Shown in pieces: positions 24,901 through 35,301 of a DNA stretch of 64,000 nt. The stretch lies in NCBI RefSeq assembly GCF_048128805.1, contig NC_136002.1:26556602-26620601 (forward strand). The letters run 5' to 3'. The stretch comes from Centroberyx gerrardi (lineage: Eukaryota; Chordata; Actinopteri; Beryciformes; Berycidae). Both the position numbers and the translations under genes were made by a program. Below the pieces are notes generated by a model that worked only from the letters and a program-made list of their open reading frames with translations, did not search any database and had not been told where the DNA came from. Each line of letters starts with the position of its first letter. The first letter of the stretch is position 1.

Positions 24901-27900
24901 TTGTCTTTAATTAAACGCCTGATTTGGCCTGACAGCCTCTCCTTAATTGAAATGAATGTGTGATTCAGCCGATTGTGCGTTACAAGTGTTTGTTGTGGTC
25001 TTCCAAACTTTTGTTTACAACAGCTGTCAATTAACTTCATTAATATTCATAAGGATCTAGTTCCCTTTTGGATTTTAAGTATTCTTTAGATGAGCAGCTA
25101 CAAGTAAGCCACCGTTCTTTTCTTCTCTCTTACCAATAGTCCTTTCATTTGCACACTCCTTCAGATCTCTGAGGTGTTCCTCTGAGGCCGCTCACATGGC
25201 AGCACAGAAAGAGGACATTTTGCCCAGTGCATTAGACAAAGGTTCACCACACTCGTTTGAATGGGACTGTAACAAATACTTATCTAAACACTTCACATGA
25301 AAAGTAATAGGCACTAACTTGCCAGAATAGCAAAGTATCTACAGTACATGTGCAAATTACGTACTGTAGATATTTTGCTATTTTTGCAAACACACACACT
25401 TAAAGTTGTTTTTTCACATTTTTAAACCCCCTCTAAATGTCCTTTGTTTTCCTTGAAAAGAACTTGTGACAGTACAGCGGCTGTTTTGCGGAGCCTGATT
25501 GACTTGGGTGCAGTGTATTCTACCAGTCACCTTGGCACGTCACGTGCATAAACCAAGCCCCGCTATTGACCCTCAGCTCTCTGCTTGGTGCTTGAACACC
25601 CTCTGCGGCGCCCCACACAGCAGCCTCATACACAAACTATTTACTATTGCGATAGATTTTTGTTTGGCTCAGCTATCCGTTCTAAAAGTGTAAGCTGACT
25701 TTTACAGAATACCAATGGACACATTTTTTTGCCACGGAATAGATCCAGGTGCGACATGCTAGCTGAGATAAACACTAAATGATCATTTTGAGTTTTTTGG
25801 CTCCTCGCCTTTAATGTATGCGACCCCTATGGGTGGTTTAAGCGGTTTAGGCAGTGGGTGCAAAGAGGAGCTTTTTTAATGACAAAGCTAATGTGATTAT
25901 CTGAGTGAGTGTGAGAACGGGGTATTGAGGGCTTAGAGGAGGGAAATCTGTTGGCAGAGATGAATGTATAAGCCTAATCCTATCTGAAAAGTAGGGAGAA
26001 GATGCTTTGGAGCAATTGCAGTTTTTTTTCACGGTATAAATCTTTGGTTGGACATGTCTGTAGCCCTCCTCATCCATCGACCACCAACTCCTCCCCAGCC
26101 TGCAGACAAAAGCCTTAGTAACAGACTCAACACTAGCGCAGCTCCCCTCCAACCTCCAAACAAGCAAGCCCAGTTTCTCCGCTTCACAAAGAGTGCAGAA
26201 CAACAGCCGCGGCCAACTCTGCTGCTGCAACCATAACAACACGCAGCGCAGCCACTACAGTGAAATCAAACACAAGCTGAAACTCAAAACATTTTAATAT
26301 CAAACTATTAATTTCGGGGAAATCAGACATGCTCAAATGAAACGGGAATAACGAGAGGAGAACCTCCTCAGTTTTAAATCTTTGAGATCATTTGTTAAGC
26401 AAATGGAATGTTTTTCTTCTCATGCCAAGATTAGAGCAATAAATTCAAGTTAGGCTTACTTTCATTCCAGTGAATTTCATATGCAAATCAGGCGCCACCA
26501 CTATGTGGAAAAACACTTTATGGGCCACAAGAAAACAAGTCTTGTAAACAGCTCAGCTCCAAGGGAAGCAGATATTTTGATAGTCTACTTTTTCACTTTA
26601 ATGTTATATGCAAACATCATGCTTGGGAGGTATTAGTGCCTTATTGAAGCTATTTATTACCTGCCTAAACTGTAATGTAATCACGAACCTCTTATTATTA
26701 TTTCTTTAGTGTTATGAATGTTAATGTGTTTTCAAGGCGGTGTGCAAGTATCTCGGTTTCGATTCGGCGGTGTCTGACTACCAGCTGCTGCACGGCATCT
26801 CCCAAGCAGCGAAGGTTTACTACAACTACACCGGAAGCGCTTCTTGTCTCAACACGTCCCAGACTGCAACTGGCAGCCTGGGTCTCATGGGCTGGTACTA
26901 TCAGGTACAGTAACACACACAAAAAAAAGTAAACGTCCATCTTAACAAGTCATTCAGTCTCATATTCAGCCTTGAAATCTCATTTTTCTTAAAACGAGAG
27001 AAGAATTCTGCCAATGAGGTGAGATAACTCCACTTGTTTCCAATGCAGCTTCACTTGTTTCAGGAATTTTCTAGAAATGAGTGTCAGTATCTTGAAACAA
27101 GTTAAAAAAAATAAATAAAAAAAAGCCAGGTCACTGCACTACTATCAGGAAAATGAAACTTGATTCTACAAAATTATTGAAACAAGTTGATTTGCATTGG
27201 AAACAAGTGAAATTATCTCACCCCATTGGCAGATTTTTTCACTTGTTTTAAGAAAATTATGATTTTAGGACTCAATAATAGACTAAAAGGCTAGTTACGA
27301 TGGAGATTCTTTGCAGCGTAAGTCACCGGTGAGAGGCTTTACCTGTTGAAAGGAATGTGGGTTCAATCCCTCTCCCCCAGGCTTGCACAGAGATGGTGAT
27401 GCCCATGTGCACGGACGGCATCCAGGACATGTTTGAAGCTCAGGACTGGAACTTCCAGGCCTTCTCGGACGAGTGTCACATGCTGTTTGGCGTCCGGCCG
27501 CGGGCCGACTGGGCGCGCACAGTCTACGGGGGAAAGGACATCGCCTCCCACAGCAACATCATCTTCAGGTAAACGCTGCGTGTCAAATCCCAGACCAGAG
27601 GTTGAGTTACGATCTGAATCTGATTCCATGACTTTTCTGTTTTTTTCTGGTTACAGTGGAAGTAATGTGCAAGTTCTGCCCGTCGTGTACTGACCTACTG
27701 TAGGTCTGAAACATGCTCCAGTTCAGCTGGTGTGGCCTTCTTTTGACTAGATACAGTACATAACAGAAAGAAAGAAGGAAAGAAAGAAAGAAAGAAAGAA
27801 ACTTTATTTACATACTTTACTTACTTTCCTTTACTTCACTTGACTTAATTTACTGACTTAACTTTACTTCGTTTATTTACTTTACTGTTTTTACAGCTTG

Positions 27901-28576
27901 AACATGGAAGGAAAGAAAGAAACAAAGAAAGAAAGAAAGATACTTTATTTACATTACTTACTTTGCTTTACTTATCTTTACTTAATTTATCGACTTAACT
28001 TAGTTAAGTTAAGTACTTAGTTTACTGTTTTTATAGCCTGTACATTGAAACACAAAAGAACAGTCACAGCACACAGACATGTCGACATATTGGCACTAGA
28101 ATATACAACAACAATTATACCAAAAGTAGTCAGATGTTTTTGAGGCAGTTTGTTGAGAGCCATGATGGCAGAGGGCACAAAGCTCCAAGCGAGCCTTTTT
28201 TTTTTTTACAGATCCAGGATCAGTATCTGCGGCCAGTCCTTAACTCTAACACATTATACCCTGTATCAATACCCCAGTATGTCATACTTTGTGTTATAAG
28301 TGTAACGACATCTGTACCCAGACTGCCTGATCTTATTCCCAGCGTTCGTTCTCTCTGCTGTTGTATTTCAGTAATGGAGGACTTGATCCGTGGTCGGGCG
28401 GCGGAGTGACTCACAACATAACGGATTCTCTGGTCGCCATCGTGATTCCTGACGGAGCCCATCACCTGGACCTGCGCTACAACAACGACCACGACCCTCC
28501 CTCCGTCCGCGCGGCCCGGGCCATGGAGGTGGCCTACTTTAAGGAGTGGATCATGCAGGCTAAGAAAGCACCTTGA
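15977..28576 (+). CDS. prcp: Lysosomal prolylcarboxypeptidase (angiotensinase C), S28 serine peptidase
   Basis: Nine coding exons: 15977-16156, 20879-21019, 21114-21215, 21552-21733, 22501-22658, 24547-24719, 26737-26904, 27381-27568, 28372-28576. They join in frame with GT-AG introns to 498 residues (human PRCP 496). An N-terminal hydrophobic stretch (about 14-31) is a signal peptide. Exon 2 opens with IDHFGF, followed by FYTGNEGDI and CNNT. The nucleophile is Ser183 in GGSYGG; the other triad members are Asp436 in LDPWSGGG and His461 in DGAHHLDL, with the same Asp-His spacing as the human enzyme. It removes C-terminal residues after proline from peptides such as angiotensin II and alpha-MSH in lysosomes. 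Several N-x-T/S sites are present. Intron 1 is 4.7 kb, while intron 2 is only 94 bp; introns 1, 4, 5, 7 and 8 hold repeats. The 3' UTR probably ends after AATAAA at 29370. Confidence 0.97.
18310..18368 (-). mobile_element. LINE (L2-like) 3' tail in prcp intron 1
   Basis: Read on the minus strand this is the typical fish LINE end: CTGTGAAGCACTTTGTAA, followed by a run ending in AAATAAAGTTTATTATT. Only the 3' terminal tail is recognisable, so it is a severely 5'-truncated insertion. The same tail type occurs at 56.1 kb and 58.7 kb. Confidence 0.65.
22270..22385 (-). mobile_element. tRNA-derived SINE fragment in prcp intron 4
   Basis: On the minus strand the sequence has an RNA polymerase III box A (TGGTTAGAGAGG, 22372-22361) and box B (GGTTGGATCCC, 22336-22326) at tRNA-like spacing. 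It is followed by GAGCAAGCGCACCTAACCCC, the familiar post-tRNA segment of fish SINEs. It lacks a plausible cloverleaf and CCA-adjacent acceptor pairing, so it is a retroposon rather than a tRNA gene. No A-rich tail or target duplication is obvious. Confidence 0.7.
23377..23736. mobile_element. MITE with about 38-bp terminal inverted repeats in prcp intron 5
   Basis: Starts TGGTAACATGTTAGATTAGG and continues GGACACATATTAACTATTAA. The right end is the inverse with few mismatches (TTAATAGTTAATATGTGTTCC then CTAATCTAAAGTGTTACCA, read in pieces). Length 360 bp, without an ORF. The flanks are A-rich, so no target duplication can be called and the superfamily is left open. Confidence 0.8.
26975..27270. 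mobile_element. Palindromic MITE filling most of prcp intron 7
   Basis: The left arm (TTTTTCTTAAAACGAG, TCTGCCAATGAGGTGAGATA, CACTTGTTTCCAATGCA) is matched inversely by the right arm (TGCATTGGAAACAAGTG, TATCTCACCCCATTGGCAGA, CTTGTTTTAAGAAAA). The arms are about 90 bp each at roughly 80-85 % identity. It occupies some 300 bp of a 476-bp intron. It has no coding capacity and no clear target duplication. Confidence 0.8.
27764..28040. repeat. Tandem duplication of a ~135-bp module in prcp intron 8
   Basis: Two successive units each start with an (AAAG)n run, continue CTTTATTTACAT and TTACTT-rich sequence, and end GTTTACTGTTTTTA(C/T)AGC(T/C)TG (units about 27,764-27,900 and 27,901-28,040). The composition is strongly strand-asymmetric: purine-rich, then TTAC-rich. 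Confidence 0.75.
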
Positions 28577-31500
28577 GCTGCGCTGCTCCATCTCACCTCT
28601 AAAAAATCTGCCAAATTGTTCGCCTACTGGGATGTTAATGATGTCCAGGGTTTCCCAGCTTTCAGTTGTTTGACATGGTGCTTGACATGGTGCTCTTTGT
28701 CTTATGCCAAAGTTTACCCCTCTTTTAATCGATGTTGGAGATCATTGTTATTTTTTTAACTGAAATTATGAAATTTTAACTTAATTTTTTTAACTTCACG
28801 CTTCACTTGAAGCACTAATCAATTCAGATGGCTTTTTATGTTTGTTATTTATGTTAAATGCTGGAGCAAGAGAACAAAAAACGGGTTTTTATCTAATTAG
28901 ACACACTCCAATGCTTTATGCCAAACCATATGTTTTTGAGGACTTGGAGCCAGAAAGCATAACTGTAATATTGGGCAAAAATTAGATCTGCATACAGTAT
29001 CAAGGAGATTTATTTACATGTGTAAGTATTGTTTATTTGTCTATTTATGTGATGACATTGTCATTATCAAAAGATATTTGCAGCAGATGATCAAAGTTGG
29101 GTCCAGTTTTTTGTTTTGACTCTCCTGTAAAATTTACCAAAACCTACTTCTACCCCTCTGGCTCCAAGCGCTCACTTTGTCCTTTTCAATCAGTGTGAAG
29201 GAGGGATGCATTTGCCAGTATTCACATCTTTAATTTCATCTTTTCATTTCAGTTAGTTTCATACGTATGAAATAATTCTACCAGTCATTCTAAACCTTTT
29301 CTATAAAGTGTGTAGGTCTGTTCCTTGTTACTGTCAGTTGCTGTCGTTTAGCTCTATTTGTTCTTCCAAAATAAATGTATATTGTAATTTGGCACACACT
29401 GTAAATTAACTTTTTAACAAGTCTCAGGAGAAATTGTTGGCAGCGGTTTACCAAACGAAAAGAGAATCCAGCTTATTTCTGTCTTTGAATACTTTGCACT
29501 ACTGAGTGTAACATTAAACCTGATTTGTAATTGTTTACAGGAGGAGAACCGTCTTCTCACTTTTTTATTATTAATGTCTCACAGACTATAGCTTTAAAAT
29601 GCTGTCATTCCCAAGAAACTTGTCTTCCAGTGAGTTGATTAAAAACCTGCGTATGAAATGAACGCATAATCTCTTTAATTATTGTCTTTTAATCATATAT
29701 GGGTGCGATTCTGTTCTGTCAACTTACACGCCTGCTCTCTTTGTAATGTTTTAGAAAGACTGGGAGTTATTTAGGTGTCTTCCGTCTAGCAGGAACAATT
29801 ACATGTGCTCGCGATTTAATAAAAACCCAATCGGAGGAGGCCAATAAAGCGAGTGGTGGGAGGTTATTGCAGCAGCGCCTGCTGACCTCGCCCCTGCGGA
29901 CCGACCTGTGGGATTCCCCCTGGCACGTATTCATTCGCTGGCCGCCTTTAAAGCTCTAAATTGCAGCACCAAGACAGCCCATGGTCCCCGGTTTGTTCCC
30001 CCCCTGCTAGTAATATTATTAATACAACAACATGGGGTGCCGGAGAGGTGGAGAAGAGTTGATGCGAGGTTAAGAGTGAGGCAGTGAGGGGATACAGGAG
30101 GCGGCCGGGACCAAGAAGCCTTTTGTGCTTCACCATGAAGTCACAGTTTTGTTTTTTTTTCTTTTTGAATGTCAAGATAAGTAAAAGGGCTTTTGCTCAA
30201 ATGCCATATAAAAATGCCAGGGACTAAAGCGCCTCGACTGACAATGACAAAAGTGTCTTCTTGTTTTGTAATTTTCTTTGAACCATTTTGGTCCGGGTTT
30301 TTTTTTCCGCCCTTTCCTTTTTTTATCCAGAACAAGTAATAGTTCCTGACATGACATGACTTTGTGAAGCAGATGGTGAACATGTCCTGCGCCGGTATGT
30401 GGGTTGATTTTCTACCCAGACACACAAAGGCCTGACTTCTTAACATTTTGTCACAGGGTTGACTGAATCTCGGACGCCCCCGCAAAAAAAAAAGAAACAT
30501 AGCTAAACATGGGGGAGGAGGTCTCCGTCACTAAATGCCCTCCTTAGACTTTTCTCAGGACTTTGAGAGGTCATTAATTTTGCCAGCCCTTTCTATGTCT
30601 CTGACACCGGCCATCAATCAAAGGTGTTATTAGTATTCGGCTGACCCTAAACTCTGAGTATGTCCCTGCTCAGACAGGGACCACACACTAGTAGGAAGAG
30701 ATTAAGCCTGTGTGTGTCACATCACGTTGCAGCGAGCGCTCTGGGACGGCCCAGGCTGCAGCCTACCTCGCTGCCTGGGGGTTGGGTGCTGAATAAGTAA
30801 ATTCCCCGGGACAGAGGGCGTGGTGCTAATGTTTAACAATATCTCAACAATATGGATCTGTGTACTTAACAACTTTGCTGGGTGTGGGAAGAAGCGTGGA
30901 GGATTTCTTAACGATTTTCTCCAAATTAAAATTCCCCTAAGAGTGCATCTTACTCCCAACTTAATGAGTTTTTTCAAATGGCAATCTATAGTTTGGCCTC
31001 TGTGATTAATGCCAAGATAAACACTGGTCCATTAGAGGAATTTAACAAATAACTTCACAATTGACCTCACATTGAATGTCTTGCGAGTTTAAATGAGTCA
31101 AAAACCTCCTCGGTTGTTCTCCTAGTTTATTTTTTCCCCCAGTTGGTCTGCCACAGCCCGTCCCCTCTCGTCCTCTCAGCCTCTATTCCACAATAGAAAC
31201 TTGTTTCCGGAATCTGAGCGTCAGGCTCTGTGATGTGAATGACCCAGCGGCACAAAAGCCAAAGCCCCCTTGACTGGAAAAAAAAAAGGGGGGGGGGGAT
31301 ATGGCTGCCATGAAGGCTGTGATGATGTCACTTTGCCAAAACTGTGCCGCTAGCAAAGAGAGTGAGTCAAAATTGCTTTGGGCAGGCGTTAAAAAGCTCA
31401 ATACTCCTCCGCTGAGTCCATGAGATTTCCTGATGTGGCTGCTGTTGGCCTGCAGTTTCCCCTACGCTTTTCACTGTGATAATAAAAAGCTTTGAGTCTG

Positions 31501-33464
31501 ACACTATATGTCCGAATGTAATGCCAGGTAAAAACTGCTATGACTGAATATCCAAAGTCTCCATAGTTCCCCCACATGCATTCTTTGTTTTTGCTGTGAA
31601 ATGACAGAGGGCTTTTATTTAGCAGCTTTAAAAACAAAGAGAGAAAACACAAATGGTCTTTGTTTTGTAACTATTTGTTGTTCTTCGATTTTAGTTTTTC
31701 TGGGAGTTCCTCTCAGTCAGGGGTTTGTGTCTGGCCACAGATAATTAGATCAGTGCTATCAGTTTCACTGTCCCTTTTCTCCCCAGGAATTTACATAAGA
31801 AAGAATTTTTTAACGGTCTCTCTCCCTCACCGCTTTAGACTTTTTTCCCTCCCTCCGACTCTTAAATGAGTCACTGCCTCACCTCAACATGCACTTTTAA
31901 AAGAGGAGGAATCCTCTTTCAATTATTCAGCCAAAACATCTCAAGAGACAAAATGAAAGAAAAAATAATAAGGATAATAAAAGAAGGAAAAGCTTTCATG
32001 TTATCAGTGAGTATGGGATACATAATGACAAACATTCTCATTAAAACAAATTGAAAATATACATTCTAAAATGTGTTAATGCATTACACACTTTCCCATA
32101 TATATTTTTTACTATGTGCGACAGTCCATCCATTCAGAATCACAGGAGAAATTCACAGGAATTTCACTTAAATCGGGATAAGCTCTCGCTCTATCCCGGA
32201 CTTGGACAAATCTTCCAGTGTATTCACTGCTGGCCAAGAAACTTCCTGTAAATGCATTATTGTTTACAACAGAAGTTTCATACCCAGGATTTCTTAAGGT
32301 CAACATTTCTTCTGGCACACTGAGCTTGAACTGCACTTTATTCCCCTTTAATTTAACAGCTCCGGCAGCTTTTCTAGTTAAATCGACTGTTCATTATTGA
32401 GACCCATTTTACGAAGGGGCTGTGAGGTGCAATTTAATGAATCTCTGGCACAAAGCTCCCTTTCACTGCCGGGCGAAGAATAGAGGCTATTTAGACCCTG
32501 TAGGGCTTTATGTCAAAGGCAGCCCATAATAGTTGTCAGGCCAGGGCAGAAATTCCCACTGGCCTGGGAATGCACTAGAAATCAACTTTTGCCATGAGCA
32601 GATTAAGACACAAGCAAGCAGTTGGGAAGATTCCCCCAAATAGTGGCATCTGTTTGGGCACAAAGATTTTCCCACAGAAAAGAAGCCTTTCTCATTACTG
32701 TATACCAGAGGCTTGATTTTATAATCTGGCATGTTTTGATGCATAATAGAAGGGTGATTAGATTGCTAGTTAAGCTCTATTTGCTGATCCAAATAGGAAC
32801 ATCCATTAAAAAAGTAGGTACAATGGTCATTAAATAGTTTGGAAAAATTTGAATATAGGGGAAACGTGAATAATGACACTGACTGATAGTGGAGAAATTA
32901 TTGTTTCTAGACGGACATGTACTTTCAAGGAATTCATGTTTTCTTTTGCTAAAATTGTTTGCTAAAAACAGAAAGATGTTTGTAGAGCACTTCTACTCAG
33001 CAGAAATGCCCTATCCATTAGGATTTAAAAGGCTTGTCTGGCCAGTGTTACAGTAATATCCTCCAGTTTCTTGAAAGCGTTTTTGGTTCAGAGCACACAT
33101 AAACAGTTAAACTGGAGGGGGAGAGTTCTAACAGTCCGTATTGTCTTCAACTCAGCAGGGAATTTCAGACAAATCCCTCTTAGTTGCAGGTGGTCAGGCA
33201 TAAGCAAAGAGTTAAGTCCTGCGGTCCCGCTGCCCCTCCTCTTTGATGTTCTGACATCATTAGTCCGGCCCCCTGAAAGATCTCCCCGCTTTCCTCAGTG
33301 CCCGTCACTTTTACTCTGGAATGTTTACAGGAACTTCATGAGCAGCATCAGGACCAAGTGTTTGCAAGCTTCCCTGTAACAGGAAAAAGACATGCTTTGA
33401 AGAAACTTCTGGTTTGGGGATCACAGCGGACGCCACAGGTAAAGCCGCCGGGCTCAACAGAGTA
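28577..33464. other. prcp 3' UTR, prcp-fam181b intergenic region and fam181b leader
   Basis: Positions 28,577 to about 29,395 are prcp 3' UTR. The rest up to fam181b shows no exon on either strand. Blocks with mixed composition and little repeat content occur around 29,780-29,960, 30,540-31,100 and 31,400-32,900 and could hold regulatory elements; for example ATCAATCAAAGGTGTT at about 30,613 contains a TCF/LEF-like ATCAAAG. The last 100 bp before the fam181b ATG contain a possible splice acceptor (CCTGTAACAG, ending 33,382). Confidence 0.5.
29370..29375 (+). terminator. Polyadenylation signal of prcp
   Basis: AATAAA in an AT-rich context, followed by T-rich DNA, about 795 nt after the prcp stop codon. 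Other candidates exist (29,819), so the site is probable rather than certain. Confidence 0.55.
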
Positions 33465-34427
33465 ATGGCTGTTCAGACTGCAATCATGAACCCCCAGTTC
33501 ATGAATTTCTGCTTCCCCGGATCTGTGATGGAATACGACATGGACAAAAGTCTGGATGGGAGTCTCCTGGGTGAGGCAGAAAATGACGGGGACTACAGAG
33601 AGACCACTAGGGACCTGCTGAGTTTCATAGACTCAGCCTCCAGCAATATCAAGCTGGCTCTGGACAAGCCAGTAAAATCCAAGAGGAAAGTCAACCATCG
33701 TAAGTATCTGCAGAAGCAGATCAAAAGGTGCACAGGCATTATAACACCAGGGAACATAGCAGAAGCCCCAGTAAAAAGACAGGGCTCCCCTCTGGCTCAG
33801 CCCAGCCCTTTGCAGAGCAAAACTCTACCTAAGCGTGACGGGGTCCAGGCCAATTTGCAGAGCAAGAGTTTGGCAGCCCTTTTCAACCCTGTGAAGGATA
33901 TTAGGGGTGAAAAAGCCAAGAAGCCGCCCCTGAGGCATCGCAACCTGCCCCCCTCATTCTTCACTGAGCCTGCCAACTGCTCCAAAGTCAGCTCCACGTC
34001 TGGGATGACTCTGAAGGACTTGGAACGAGGCAATCCTGAGGCTGCGGAGTTCTTCGAGCTCTTGGGGCCTGATTACAGCAACATGGTCAGTGACCAGGAC
34101 CTTTTTCAGAGCGTTCCTACTCGGGCGCAGCAGGAGATAGCAGGCCCGGATCCCGCTTCCTATGACGCCCACCATTTAGTCGGTGGTCTGCTCTACTCTG
34201 AGCCCTGGACTACCTGCTCTGGACCTTCTAAGAAACTGGGAGACAGCCTGCGTTCAGGCCCGGCCCAGCCTCCTGCCTACTGTCACTCAGAGGCTGCTGC
34301 TGGGCCGATAGACGACAACACACTGTGCACTTTGGCCTTCCCAAACTTCTTCACAGACTGCTCCATACCTCAGGTCACCTATGATTTAAGTGGTGGTTAT
34401 AGCAGACCGAATTTTTCATCTCTATGA
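33465..34427 (+). CDS. fam181b: FAM181B, TEAD-binding developmental protein
   Basis: Single coding exon of 320 residues. The start at 33465 (MAVQTAIMNPQF) was preferred to the in-frame ATG at 33414 because human FAM181B also begins MAVQ. The strongest family block is at residues 49-89: RDLLSFIDSASSNIKLALDK, then KSKRKVNHRKYLQKQIKRC. A second block, PLRHRNLPPSFFTEP (155-169), is the YAP-like omega-loop motif through which FAM181 proteins bind TEAD transcription factors. Further matches are AAEFFELLGPDY (193-204) and the C-terminus YDLSGGYSRPNFSSL. The protein is otherwise disordered and proline/serine-rich. It is expected to be nuclear, with expression in neural progenitors known for the family. 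It follows prcp as in human 11q14 and borders a gene desert. An upstream leader intron is possible but unproven. Confidence 0.95.
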   Translation: MAVQTAIMNPQFMNFCFPGSVMEYDMDKSLDGSLLGEAENDGDYRETTRDLLSFIDSASSNIKLALDKPVKSKRKVNHRKYLQKQIKRCTGIITPGNIAEAPVKRQGSPLAQPSPLQSKTLPKRDGVQANLQSKSLAALFNPVKDIRGEKAKKPPLRHRNLPPSFFTEPANCSKVSSTSGMTLKDLERGNPEAAEFFELLGPDYSNMVSDQDLFQSVPTRAQQEIAGPDPASYDAHHLVGGLLYSEPWTTCSGPSKKLGDSLRSGPAQPPAYCHSEAAAGPIDDNTLCTLAFPNFFTDCSIPQVTYDLSGGYSRPNFSSL

Positions 34428-35295
34428 GACATTGACAGTGTTGTTGTTAGAATCGCTCATAAAATAAAAGCATATAAAATTGTGGTGCAGAATTTAACAG
34501 TAGTCTTAAGAGAATTTGATATTCCTGTATCATGTTTGCTTATCTGTTGTGGAAGTGATATTGCTGTTGGATTTGAACATTTTGTATCATCCTTGCTCAG
34601 CAGCCATCTGTGTGAAATTGCCATTTTTCTATAATTTAAAAATATCGCGAAAGAGAAATTTACTGTTCTACACAGGAATGTACTTTTCTGGATGCCCTGT
34701 AGTTTTCAACATCCCAATGTTAATTACTACACTTAATTACAACTGTGTGTTGTTAAATTGTTTCATATGAATTTATATGATTCTTCATCTCAGGCCTTTT
34801 CAAAACACATTCTGAATGGAAATACATTATTCCGTTTTAGGCTACATTTCTGTCTTGTTGCCAGAAGTATGTTCATTAGGCTGTATCCAACTCATTTCAG
34901 AATTTGTTAATCTTCCATTCGTTTTATATTTCACAAAAAAAGAAACTGTAAAACATACAGAATACAGAAATAATTGTTGGTTTTAGTCCGCTTAACATCA
35001 GTTTATGCTATAGGAAATGATGTTATAGATGTGTTTGCCACTTCTGACAGAACAAGCTGCAAACAAACTCTCAGTGAGGCACTTTTTTTTTGGTTCCTGT
35101 GAATAACGGTTCTGTGCACAGCAGTAGGGGAGAAAACTCATTTGCTGAAATGATGATTACAGCAATGTGTGATGCCAAGCTTGTATGATCGCATTCTACA
35201 GCTCAGAATTGATTTTCAGGTGGCAAAATTATCGTTTATGTATCCATTTTTGGGGGGAAAAACCTTTAATGTATCTAGCTATTGTGAGAGGACAA

Positions 35296-35301
35296 AATAA
35301 A
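35296..35301 (+). terminator. Polyadenylation signal of fam181b
   Basis: AATAAA followed by GCTGGCC and T-rich DNA, 870 nt after the fam181b stop codon. An earlier ATAAAATAAAAGC at about 34,456 would give a very short 3' UTR and is an alternative. Confidence 0.55.

Noticed and set aside
28220-28591. 123-residue minus-strand ORF
   Set aside because: Antisense to the last prcp exon, which carries the catalytic Asp and His in the sense frame.
31183-31401. 72-residue minus-strand ORF over an A/G homopolymer
   Set aside because: Spans a homopolymer run AAAAAAAAAAGGGGGGGGGG; coding here would be an artefact.
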